A stretch of 64,000 bases of DNA from JBKECY01 sp047975025 (GTDB lineage Bacteria > Bacillota > Clostridia > Lachnospirales > Lachnospiraceae). The notes below the pieces were generated by a model. It was given only the letters and a program-made list of their open reading frames with translations. It did no database searches and was not told the DNA's origin. Location of the stretch: positions 1 through 64,000 of the forward strand of contig JBKECY010000015.1 of assembly GCA_047975025.1 (NCBI GenBank), in the 5' to 3' direction. Of the stretch, positions 53,700 through 61,047 are shown piece by piece. Both the position numbers and the translations under genes were made by a program. The stretch's first letter is position 1; every line of letters begins with the position of its first letter.

Positions 53700-54856
53700 C
53701 TGTGCCTTCCTTCCAGCGTATGCCTGGTATTTTCCAACGCCTGCTGTGTCTTAATATAATTCTGCTGTTTTTCTTTCCTCCTCTTTTCCTGTGCCTGCCG
53801 CATACGGTCACGGATTACCTCATCATAGCTTTGTTCATACAATTTTTGCCCGGACACCTGACGGACAGGCTTATTCTGCTGATCCAAAACCGTATAAGTT
53901 TTTTCTTTCTTCAAACCGGCATATATGGTCTTATTGTCATTGATCCAACGAATCTCTGCTTTACTAAGCCAGATATATTCATCCTTTTTATACGGAATTC
54001 TCGTTTTAATATGGTTTTCTGTTTCTTTCAATACCATCTTCCGGTCTATGGTAATTGCATTTACTTCAGCCATGTCTTGCGATTCTTTGTGAAGTTTCCG
54101 GATTTCATCTATTTTGTGTTCTGCATTCTCTGTCTGTATGCCGCCAGAACGTCTTTCGACCTCTTCTTTTCCAAATAAGTTCCTCCACTGCTGTGTATCC
54201 ACAAATTCTTTTAATTCATCCAGTCCCATTTTCAGGGTAACTGTGCCATCTTTTTTCCCCTCTGCAAGCCCAATCTGCTCCATATGTTTCACCACTGGCC
54301 AGATTTCCATCCATGTCATATTTAGCCTTGATCGAATGTCACTGACCTTTACCCCCGGACTTTTTGCTAATTCTTCCGCAATCAGCTTATACTCCTTTTC
54401 ATTTTGCAAAGGGGACTTTTTTTCGGCTTCATTTACCAGCTTTTCCAGTTCTTCCGGCTCTGCATTGGACATATAATCATCCATTGTTTCAATTCTGGAA
54501 TCCTTTAATTTTTCAGCAATCGCCTGAATCCTGGGTGCCGCCTGACTATGAAATAATATCTCACTCATACCATCCGCCTTGTTTAAGTCCGGCAAGAGAG
54601 AATATAGGATGCCATACTTATTGGCGAGTGATTTCACGGTTTCCATATCACTGGTTTTAAATTTATAAACCTGTAAATCGCCGCCCATTTTCAATAAATG
54701 CTTAACCGATGTTTTCCCTTCCAACTTTTCCTGATCAAGTATCTTTTTAACTATGGCACAGATCTCTTTCACAAGGTTCCAGCCTGTTTTCCCTACTTTA
54801 AGGACCATTTCTGTTCCTTCAAAAGTAACCCGTATGATCTGTGCTGCATCCTGCAT
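53696..54856 (-). CDS. PcfB/DUF3801-like coupling partner
   Basis: The 386-residue protein has the DUF3801 N-terminal part (IIRVTFEGTEMVLKVG and LQVYKFKTSDMETVKSLAN), then a helical region and a basic coiled-coil C-terminus (RDRMRQAQEKRRKEKQQNYI). PcfB proteins work with the VirD4-type PcfC to bring the relaxosome to the channel, and the gene order matches. ATG 54856 lacks a site at normal distance; AAAGGAG lies 5 bases before ATT 54868 and 8 before ATA 54865, both in frame, so the start may be non-ATG. Confidence 0.8.
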   Translation of the reverse strand: MQDAAQIIRVTFEGTEMVLKVGKTGWNLVKEICAIVKKILDQEKLEGKTSVKHLLKMGGDLQVYKFKTSDMETVKSLANKYGILYSLLPDLNKADGMSEILFHSQAAPRIQAIAEKLKDSRIETMDDYMSNAEPEELEKLVNEAEKKSPLQNEKEYKLIAEELAKSPGVKVSDIRSRLNMTWMEIWPVVKHMEQIGLAEGKKDGTVTLKMGLDELKEFVDTQQWRNLFGKEEVERRSGGIQTENAEHKIDEIRKLHKESQDMAEVNAITIDRKMVLKETENHIKTRIPYKKDEYIWLSKAEIRWINDNKTIYAGLKKEKTYTVLDQQNKPVRQVSGQKLYEQSYDEVIRDRMRQAQEKRRKEKQQNYIKTQQALENTRHTLEGRHR

Positions 54857-54861
54857 TTCAC

Positions 54862-55296
54862 TTATAATACCATCTCCTTTTTTACTTTTTCACTGCGCTC
54901 CGGTGCCGAAACTGGATTCTCTTTTGCCTGCGCAAGCAAGGCATCCAACTCCCGCTCTAAATTACTGTGTTTTAGGATATCCTCCAACATCTGATTTGCT
55001 TTGTTTTTTTCGTAAGTCATGTGCTGTAACTGAAATATATAATTTTCGATTTGCTTTATAGAATCCGGCAGCTCCTGCTGTTTTCCAAGATAATGCTGCA
55101 GAAGCATATTTCTCTCGTTTACACTAAGATTCGGCGCCGCCGCCTGCATAATCAATTTTTGCACCGTTTCCAGAGACTTTGCATGAAAGGCAATACGATA
55201 GAGGGATTGCTTTTGTTCCTGCGTGAAAAAAGGGCGCTCTTTTTCAATATCTTCTATCATCGGAAAACATGCTATCACATGGTCAATCGCAAACAT
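54862..55296 (-). CDS. Conjugation-module protein, 144 residues
   Basis: I do not recognise it. It is helical with a heptad pattern in the middle (QQELPDSIKQIENYIFQLQH) and Glu/Lys at the end (SEKVKKEMVL). AAAGGAGG lies eight bases before ATG 55296. Its stop lies in the ribosome binding region of the PcfB-like gene, and its start overlaps the preceding gene's stop (55298) within two bases, so the three are coupled. Confidence 0.6.
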   Translation of the reverse strand: MFAIDHVIACFPMIEDIEKERPFFTQEQKQSLYRIAFHAKSLETVQKLIMQAAAPNLSVNERNMLLQHYLGKQQELPDSIKQIENYIFQLQHMTYEKNKANQMLEDILKHSNLERELDALLAQAKENPVSAPERSEKVKKEMVL

Positions 55297-55297
55297 A

Positions 55298-56287
55298 TTA
55301 TGCGCCTCCTTTTCTCTGTTTCATAAGAAGAAGAATTTCCCGCATTTTACCTATACGGTCAGCCTCCGGATGATTTGCAATGACCCGTACAATTTCCTGG
55401 TCTGTCAAACCGGAGTCCATACATTTCTTTACCTCTTCCAACTGTTCCGTTGATAATTCTGCTGCTAAGATTTTATCCAGTACATCCGTTTCCACTACCT
55501 GGCCGCCCAAAAACCATCCAAGCATACGGCGTTTCTGACTTTGCCTCCCCTTTTCTTTAGGAATCAGCTTTGCAATCTCTTTGCTCTCCGTTTCTTCACT
55601 CTTTTCCTTCTGTGCTTTGTGCGCTGCCAAAGGAATTTCCGGAATCTGGCTTTTTGGTATTTCCGTTTGAAATTCTTTTCGTTGTTTTTCACGTTCTGCC
55701 AATTTCGTTTGAAGTTCCTGTATCTTCTTATCCTTGTACTTCAAATTTTCATATAAATCTTTAATTTCCCTGTTTTTTTCTTCCACAACATGTTCTTTGA
55801 CCAATGCCGCCAGCGCATCAAAACGTGCATTGCTTTCCTGAAACTGCTGTATGGAATGATCCATGATTTCCATCAGCCCTTTCATATAGTCCCGTACCTC
55901 ATCTTCTTCTGCTGTATGATTGTTTTCCTGCAGGCTATCCACTAACTGGCTGCGCATCTTTTTCATCCGGTTGGCTGACATTTTTGCACTTGCATAAGTT
56001 TTGACCTGGTCAAAAGTAAGACCGTCACGGATCCCCTCCACGATCTCTTTTATCTGATAGGAATTAAATTCACCCTCACATAAAAACTTTATAGCTGTAG
56101 ACTCTATGTTTTCCATAAGAGCAAAAATCAGTTCTTTCATGCATGGAGCCGATTTATTACTTTGAACCACTTGACGTATATCTGAAATAGGCAATCCGTA
56201 ATCCATCGCCATTGTAATCATATCGAACTGCTCTTTATTTAGCATTTTGCGGCATTCATCTAAATACCGCTGTTCTTCTACTGTCAT
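55298..56287 (-). CDS. Helical conjugation-module protein, 329 residues
   Basis: The family is unknown to me. The first part (1-110) has repeated helical units (GLPISDIRQVVQSN, SYQIKEIVEGIRDGLTFDQV), which reappear near the end (GLTDQEIVRVIANHPEADRI), so it has a repeat of a small three-helix fold at both ends. A coiled coil fills the middle (REIKDLYENLKYKDKKIQEL). It lies directly before the 144-residue gene and after the relaxase, with AAAGGAGG before the ATG. Possibly a scaffold for the relaxosome. Confidence 0.6.
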   Translation of the reverse strand: MTVEEQRYLDECRKMLNKEQFDMITMAMDYGLPISDIRQVVQSNKSAPCMKELIFALMENIESTAIKFLCEGEFNSYQIKEIVEGIRDGLTFDQVKTYASAKMSANRMKKMRSQLVDSLQENNHTAEEDEVRDYMKGLMEIMDHSIQQFQESNARFDALAALVKEHVVEEKNREIKDLYENLKYKDKKIQELQTKLAEREKQRKEFQTEIPKSQIPEIPLAAHKAQKEKSEETESKEIAKLIPKEKGRQSQKRRMLGWFLGGQVVETDVLDKILAAELSTEQLEEVKKCMDSGLTDQEIVRVIANHPEADRIGKMREILLLMKQRKGGA

Positions 56288-56357
56288 TTACCCGCCTCCT
56301 TTCATCTGGTCTAATAAAAGAAGCTGCCAAAACAGCAGCTTTAATATCATAGACCCA

Positions 56358-57785
56358 TTAGCTTCTAACCTTATCCCCGGCTTTTATTTTGGGTTGGATC
56401 GTAATCTTTTTCTCTCTTTGAAACTGTATCTGCTCTTTCAGCCGCAAGGCAATACGCTTTTCTTTCAACAGTTCATTCCGCCTGCCTTGAATTTTATTTT
56501 TCTCTGACAGGAAACTATTTGCAAAGGTTTTAGCACCAGACACACTATATCCCAATAGAGAAAGCTGCTTTAAAAGTTCCTGATATTTTGTGTATTCAGC
56601 CTGAAACTCCGGATATCCTTCTAAATACAGACGTGCCTCCATTTCCCCCTCTTCCATCTGTCTCCAAAGATCTAATACCGCCTGGTAAGATTTTGTCTTT
56701 TCACTCAATTTCCTTTTATCTTCCCGCGTCTCGGACAACAAGCGATCTGTCTGTTTCACAATTTCCTGTAACTGATTCAATGATTTAACCTGGTACTTCT
56801 CCCAAAAGCAGTACTCCTCCTGCAGGCTTTTTAATGCCTGCAGGCTGGTCCGATACTTCCATGGCTCTGGCAACGGTTTTGTTTTCCCTACACGGTATTT
56901 CCGTACAAAAATTTCTTTTTGGTAGCGTGTCAAATGGCGTTTTCGGTAGGGTACAAACACATACAAAATTTCCGATTTCTTTTCGTCTTCAGAAATCTCC
57001 GGTACCGGAGGGTGCGCAATTCTGCATCTTAACATCTCTTGCGTATATTCTTCTCCGAACTGGTCCAGTCTGCGTGCCCGCTCTGCACCAATTTCCTGTA
57101 CTGCAAGATGTTTTTTTCCATGAATTTCATATCCCATGTACCTTAGAATATCGAAAAATTCTTCATAGCTTTGGGAATCCCTTACTGCCTGGTCAACGTC
57201 ACGCTTAATTCTCGCGTCCCGGTCTGATACCTTTTTTCCCGTCTCTTTTTGGTCTGTTTTTATGCCGGCTTTCCGCTTATCTCTATTTTTCTGCACCTCC
57301 TCCATATCAAGCGCCGCAATTTTATGTTCTTCACATAATTGATTTACAAGCGGCTGTATGTGGCGGTCCCATTCACCATTTTTATAGTCATATTTATAAC
57401 CCGTAGTACAACGGACGGAATTAAAAATAATATGTCCGTGTACATGTTCTGTATCGTTATGAATCGCATAGGCTGCTTCAAAATCCGGTCCTAAATATTT
57501 TTCTACAAACTGACCCACAATTTCAAAAGCCGTATCTTCCGATAGGTCCTCTTCTTTAAATGAGATAATAAGATGATATCCTTGCCGTTTATCCAATTTC
57601 CCAAAATGGCGCTTTGTATCCAGCATTTGCGCCAGGGCATTTTCCGGAATACAGTTGTTTCCGCTTACATACCGACCATTATCGGTTTTATTTGGGTCCA
57701 TAATATACGTCAAACCATTTGCCAGGTGTTTGGCCATATACCCGGACTTTGCCTGCTTCATGTGCAGAATCTTACTAATTGCCAT
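56358..57785 (-). CDS. mobA: Relaxase (MobP family, MobA/VirD2-type)
   Basis: A 475-residue relaxase with the N-terminal catalytic region and the metal-binding histidines H114, H116 and H118 in DTEHVHGHIIF, plus the tyrosine-containing start (GYMAKHLANGLTYIMD). It nicks oriT and leads one strand into the recipient. The remaining 300 residues are charged coiled coil, as in Firmicute MobP relaxases. AAGGGGT precedes ATG 57785. It overlaps no gene and follows mobC by 14 bases. Confidence 0.9.
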   Translation of the reverse strand: MAISKILHMKQAKSGYMAKHLANGLTYIMDPNKTDNGRYVSGNNCIPENALAQMLDTKRHFGKLDKRQGYHLIISFKEEDLSEDTAFEIVGQFVEKYLGPDFEAAYAIHNDTEHVHGHIIFNSVRCTTGYKYDYKNGEWDRHIQPLVNQLCEEHKIAALDMEEVQKNRDKRKAGIKTDQKETGKKVSDRDARIKRDVDQAVRDSQSYEEFFDILRYMGYEIHGKKHLAVQEIGAERARRLDQFGEEYTQEMLRCRIAHPPVPEISEDEKKSEILYVFVPYRKRHLTRYQKEIFVRKYRVGKTKPLPEPWKYRTSLQALKSLQEEYCFWEKYQVKSLNQLQEIVKQTDRLLSETREDKRKLSEKTKSYQAVLDLWRQMEEGEMEARLYLEGYPEFQAEYTKYQELLKQLSLLGYSVSGAKTFANSFLSEKNKIQGRRNELLKEKRIALRLKEQIQFQREKKITIQPKIKAGDKVRS

Positions 57786-57799
57786 AGCTACCCCTTACA

Positions 57800-58123
57800 C
57801 TATAATTGTTCGACCACTTTCTGCATCATATCTTTTAACCGTTTCATATACACATACAACCGGTGTTTGTCCTCCTCCGAGTACAATCCGCTGTTATTGT
57901 TATGTACAATCTGATTGATATTGACACCGATATGATTGATTTCATTATTTAACCGCATAAGTTCCTGACGTATCATCGGATAATCCCGTGGACGGTTTGT
58001 GATTAGCTGCCGCAGATATTGAGACTCTTTTACCCCCATTTTTGCCGCCTGACTTTGAAGATCTTTCAATTCCCTGTCCGTTAACCGGATCTCCTTCCGA
58101 CATTTTTTACTCTCTTTTTCTAT
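57800..58123 (-). CDS. mobC: MobC relaxosome accessory protein, probable ATA start
   Basis: The ribbon-helix-helix protein has KEIRLTDRELKDLQSQAAKM, the helical region and ends MKRLKDMMQKVVEQL, as MobC proteins do. The conserved strand KEIRL lies upstream of TTG 58069, the only canonical start, so a longer product is expected. GGGGGAG five bases before ATA 58123 gives 107 residues and includes the strand; there is no ATG, GTG or TTG between that ATA and the upstream stop. It helps the relaxase open oriT. Confidence 0.8.
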   Translation of the reverse strand: MEKESKKCRKEIRLTDRELKDLQSQAAKMGVKESQYLRQLITNRPRDYPMIRQELMRLNNEINHIGVNINQIVHNNNSGLYSEEDKHRLYVYMKRLKDMMQKVVEQL

Positions 58124-58144
58124 AGAATCTCCCCCTTTTCTTTT

Positions 58145-58585
58145 TTACCGGCTCATCTGTTTTGAACTGATATCCTTCCCTTTTACCACAGACTGCACAT
58201 CCTGTGTTATTTTCTTTTGATAGCGCATCCGTGCAAAAATACCATCCAAAACCTTTTCATCCCACATGAGTTTGGATAGATACTGTTCCTGTTCTGACAC
58301 ATCTGCCTCTTTAACCGCATTTGCAATTTTATGGACTGTCTTTTCAATTAATTCATAGTTCGCTTCACAAACCGTATCGATCACATCGTCAATGGTCGTT
58401 TTGTCTTTGGTTTTATTTACTGTATCACACAGATATAAAACAGTTCCTTCCGTCTCCATACGGAGATTTCTGTTTTCTAAATAGTCTAATACTGTTTTGG
58501 TTTCTGCTTTGGATAAGGAAAACAAAATATCCGCTTCCTCCAACCAGGCTGACAGCAATGCTTCATTTTCTAACTGTATTCCCAT
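58145..58585 (-). CDS. Conjugation-module protein, 146 residues
   Basis: I do not recognise it. It is acidic and helical (ALLSAWLEEADILFSLSKAE, DVIDTVCEANYELIEKTVHK) and ends in a basic tail. GAGGAG lies before ATG 58585. It precedes mobC and may be part of the relaxosome. Confidence 0.5.
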   Translation of the reverse strand: MGIQLENEALLSAWLEEADILFSLSKAETKTVLDYLENRNLRMETEGTVLYLCDTVNKTKDKTTIDDVIDTVCEANYELIEKTVHKIANAVKEADVSEQEQYLSKLMWDEKVLDGIFARMRYQKKITQDVQSVVKGKDISSKQMSR

Positions 58586-58744
58586 ACCTTGCTCCTCAAA
58601 AAAGCAGGAACCTATTCGCCCCTGCCACCATCAACGCTACCTGTTTCATATATTCTCTTTATCTGCCGTAATCTACTTACAGTTTCCTTTATACTCCACC
58701 TGAATTTCTGAAAGGCTTTCCAGACTGGCGCAGCCAGTCCTCTG

Positions 58745-59040
58745 CAAGATACGGATTTTGCCGTACAAAATCCATCTTGTTAGGGGGATACCCCCTAAAA
58801 CCCCGTTTTATATGGTTATAGCTGATAGCAAAACCATTTTATAGATAGCGGTTTTGCATAAATAGCAAGAAAAATAGATAGCAGCATTGCGCTTCTGCTA
58901 TCTATCTTTCTCCCAATTATTTAATTATTGCTATCGAACATTAAAATCTGATAACAGAATTACCTCTGATTTATCCCTACTCTGCTATCTGAACTTCTTT
59001 TCTGTTATCACTTTCTTTGATCCTTTCACAGATTTTGACA
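58745..59040. other. Candidate origin of transfer (oriT) with iteron-like repeats
   Basis: Next to mobC and the relaxase, a non-coding stretch holds several symmetric features: GGATTTTG (58753-58760) inverted with CAAAATCC (58766-58773); TAGGGGG-ATA-CCCCCTA (58781-58797); GCAAAACC (58828) with GGTTTTGC (58850); and ATAGATAGCAG (58874-58884) with its exact inverse (58895-58905). Copies of GATAGCA / CTATC and GATAACAG recur to about 59060. This is the usual place and structure for a MobP oriT, and the repeats look like binding sites for MobC or an initiator. The nick position cannot be given. Confidence 0.6.
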
Positions 59041-59069
59041 GCAGTTCTTCCCTTCTGATAGCATCTTTT

Positions 59070-59435
59070 TTATTTCAATTTTTCCTGTATTCTTTTTTGA
59101 AGCAATTTTCGCAGCCACCCTTCTTCTCCGCTAGGTGCCTCCTTGCAGAATTCTTCTACCCAACGATCCTGCTCTTCCCAAGCAAATTCCGTATCTTCAG
59201 CATAACCAGGCTCCTCAAATAATAGTTTTTCCAACGCCTCAAATTGTGGATTAAAATCACTTGAATATCGGTTCCACAAATAAATGTTATAGCTTTTAAA
59301 CCCGATCAAATCCGTCAAATAAGTATATTTGCGAAAGTCATAAAACTTCATTTTCTCCTCTTCTAACAGGATTTTTCGGTCTTTTTCATTGGCCAGATAC
59401 AGGTAGGCCAGACGCTGCACACTTAGTTTGTCCAT
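59070..59435 (-). CDS. Hypothetical protein divergent from the XRE regulator
   Basis: A 121-residue protein, unknown to me, with YLYLANEKDRKILLEEEKMK and an acidic C-terminus rich in Glu and Trp (EFAWEEQDRWVEEFC). It has a promoter with TTGATT, 17-base spacer and TACAAT on the minus strand (59508-59503 and 59485-59480). It is transcribed away from the XRE gene and shares its regulatory region. Confidence 0.65.
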   Translation of the reverse strand: MDKLSVQRLAYLYLANEKDRKILLEEEKMKFYDFRKYTYLTDLIGFKSYNIYLWNRYSSDFNPQFEALEKLLFEEPGYAEDTEFAWEEQDRWVEEFCKEAPSGEEGWLRKLLQKRIQEKLK

Positions 59436-59467
59436 TTTTTTACTTTATCCTCTCCAAAAATATTTCT

Positions 59468-59534
59468 CTATTACGAAACATTGTACACTTCATAACAGAT
59501 ACAATCAATATATAGTTTCGCTATTGCGAAACTA
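59468..59534. promoter_or_regulatory. Divergent promoter with XRE-type operators
   Basis: TAGTTTCGC (59513-59521) and GCGAAACTA (59526-59534) form a 9-bp inverted repeat with a 4-base spacer beside the -35 box of the leftward promoter, and a related CTATTACGAAACA occurs near its -10 box at 59468-59480. The XRE protein encoded at 59567 is the likely binder. Confidence 0.6.
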
Positions 59535-59566
59535 CGGGAGAGTTTTTAAACGGAGGTATAGTCAAT

Positions 59567-59803
59567 ATGCAAAAAATCAGGCCGGATCTGGATATCGGTC
59601 ATAACATCCAGGCAATACGTTACTCCTGTAAGCTCACACAGGAGCAGGTCATTGCCAAGTTAAATCTCATGGGTATCTCAATTAGTAAAAGTAGTTACGC
59701 CAAAATAGAAACAAACCGAATGAACATAAAGGTTAGTGAACTTGTTGCCTTAACCAAAATATTTCGTTCAGATATGAATGCAATCTTTAATGGCCTCCTC
59801 TAA
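59567..59803 (+). CDS. XRE-family regulator of the element
   Basis: A 78-residue HTH protein: IGHNIQAIRYSCKLTQEQVIA, SISKSSYAKIETNRMNIKVS, and ELVALTKIFRSDMNAIFNGLL. GGAGG with ten bases to ATG 59567 supports the start. It is the only plus-strand gene in the conjugation region and faces the 121-residue gene across shared operators. A terminator follows. It probably controls transfer genes and itself. Confidence 0.85.
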   Translation: MQKIRPDLDIGHNIQAIRYSCKLTQEQVIAKLNLMGISISKSSYAKIETNRMNIKVSELVALTKIFRSDMNAIFNGLL

Positions 59804-59838
59804 AGGTCAATGCCTCTTCTGCACTAAATCTAAGAAAC

Positions 59839-59876
59839 GCCTGGCATCAAGAAAGGACGCCAGGCTCTTATTTTCT
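59839..59876 (+). terminator. Terminator after the XRE gene
   Basis: GCCTGGC (59839-59845) pairs with GCCAGGC (59859-59865) and is followed by TCTTATTTTC. It is the plausible stop for the rightward XRE transcript. Confidence 0.6.
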
Positions 59877-59900
59877 AAAAATATCAAGTGTATGGCTGGT

Positions 59901-59956
59901 AACAATTTTCACTTAAATTTTATAGTCAAACAATTTTCACTTAAATTTTATTGACA
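59901..59956. repeat. 28-bp tandem duplication
   Basis: The 28-base unit AACAATTTTCACTTAAATTT plus TATAGTCA occurs twice in direct succession (59901-59928 and 59929-59956) with 2 mismatches. It lies in a non-coding gap and may be a protein-binding repeat or a leftover of an insertion. Confidence 0.75.
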
Positions 59957-60007
59957 AATGGACTTATCTGCGTTATGCTAAACATAAGAAATGGGTTTTC
60001 ACCATAC

Positions 60008-60565
60008 TTATTGTTGTGGCTTGCTCGTTTCTTTTTTTATTGCCAAAATATCATATAAATATTTTTTACCATTCTCTGCATGATTTACAAGCAATCGTGC
60101 ATGGAAAACATTATATCGAACCAGCAATTCATTTTCATATACGGGCAATGCGAAGCGTATATCATATCTGTACCAACCGCTCTTAGCTTTTTTGCTATGT
60201 TTCTCTTTCCTATTTTCCTCAAAAGAAGGATTTGTTGCAATTTGAATCAATTCAGGAATCACTGTTGCGGCGTTAGCTTTTGCTTTTGCATTCGCACCCA
60301 TTAGAGCTTTTCTGCTTTCTGATTCTGTAAATTCCTCGGGAAATTCATTCCCAATGTAGATAATTTCAGAGTTTTCTTCTATTTCATAATAAGTACCAAC
60401 ATATTCTTGGAGATATGATTTAACACTTTCCCAGTCTATTTTTCTTTTTCCTTTGAAACGAATATGATTAATGAGAACAATCTTATTTCCGTCTGCATCA
60501 ATAATAATATTTATATGCCTATCTTTTGTCAACAGCATTTCCTCCGTCAATTTTCGGTTTCTCAT
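60008..60565 (-). CDS. Hypothetical protein, possible LPD3-like domain
   Basis: The 185-residue frame starts at ATG 60565, but GGAGG with proper spacing precedes TTG 60532, which is the likelier start (174 residues). The N-terminal part has HINIIIDADGNKIVLINHIRF; the C-terminal part (SGWYRYDIRFALPVYENELL and HARLLVNHAENGKKYLYDIL) recalls the LPD3 domain of large phage and conjugative polyproteins, which is a guess. It is preceded by a broken nitroreductase gene and lies apart from the main operon. Function unknown. Confidence 0.5.
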   Translation of the reverse strand: MRNRKLTEEMLLTKDRHINIIIDADGNKIVLINHIRFKGKRKIDWESVKSYLQEYVGTYYEIEENSEIIYIGNEFPEEFTESESRKALMGANAKAKANAATVIPELIQIATNPSFEENRKEKHSKKAKSGWYRYDIRFALPVYENELLVRYNVFHARLLVNHAENGKKYLYDILAIKKETSKPQQ

Positions 60566-60601
60566 CGTTTAACACGTATCATGTTTGCTATAAGACAATT
60601 G

Positions 60602-60751
60602 TCATGCATCATAAGCAAAAGATATGTTATCCAAGTTTCTTGAGGATGGTGCCAGAGTTCCCGCCTTTATAATCTCTTCTATGAGTGATTGTGGTAAGGT
60701 ATCCGCCTTATATTTCCCAATGCTTCTCCTGTTCACGATAACCTGTATCAT
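60602..60751 (-). pseudogene. Nitroreductase fragment
   Basis: ATG 60751 opens MIQVIVNRRSIGKYKADTLP, then QSLIEEIIKAGTLAPSSRNL, the first 40 residues of a nitroreductase (FMN-binding RRS and APSS motifs), and ends at 60602. The remaining 120 or more residues are missing. Confidence 0.7.
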
Positions 60752-61047
60752 CACAATCCCCTTTCAAATTTACCGCCTTTAAGTACTCCATCCTTATCAG
60801 CCTCATCATTGACTTTATTGTAGCATTGTCTCCTGGTCAAGACAATAAAATATTTGACATTTTATCCTGCTGATATTTCCCACCCGTTTTTTTACTATTT
60901 AGCTTGGCGTCACTTTGTGACGCCAGGCTTTCTTCCTTTGTCATGTCAAAGGCCCTGCAGTTGCCGTCTTTCCTTTTATTTTACCAACATATTTAAGAAA
61001 TGGTTCTATGCCCCCAGCATTTCAGGAGCTCCGATTTATCTTCTCCT
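60752..61047. other. Non-coding gap after the methyltransferase
   Basis: The gap contains a possible promoter for the nitroreductase remnant (TTGTCT, 17 bases, TACAAT, minus strand near 60850-60822) and a 9-bp stem TGGCGTCAC/GTGACGCCA at 60905-60925. I see no gene here. Confidence 0.4.

Noticed and set aside
58680..59060. CRISPR array because of repeated GATAGCA-like words.
   Set aside because: The repeats are short, in both orientations and unequally spaced; no cas gene is present. An oriT or iteron reading is better.
60905..60925. TGGCGTCAC/GTGACGCCA stem as a terminator for the C5 methyltransferase gene.
   Set aside because: No U tract follows on the minus strand; it may work weakly on the plus strand but no plus-strand gene needs it.
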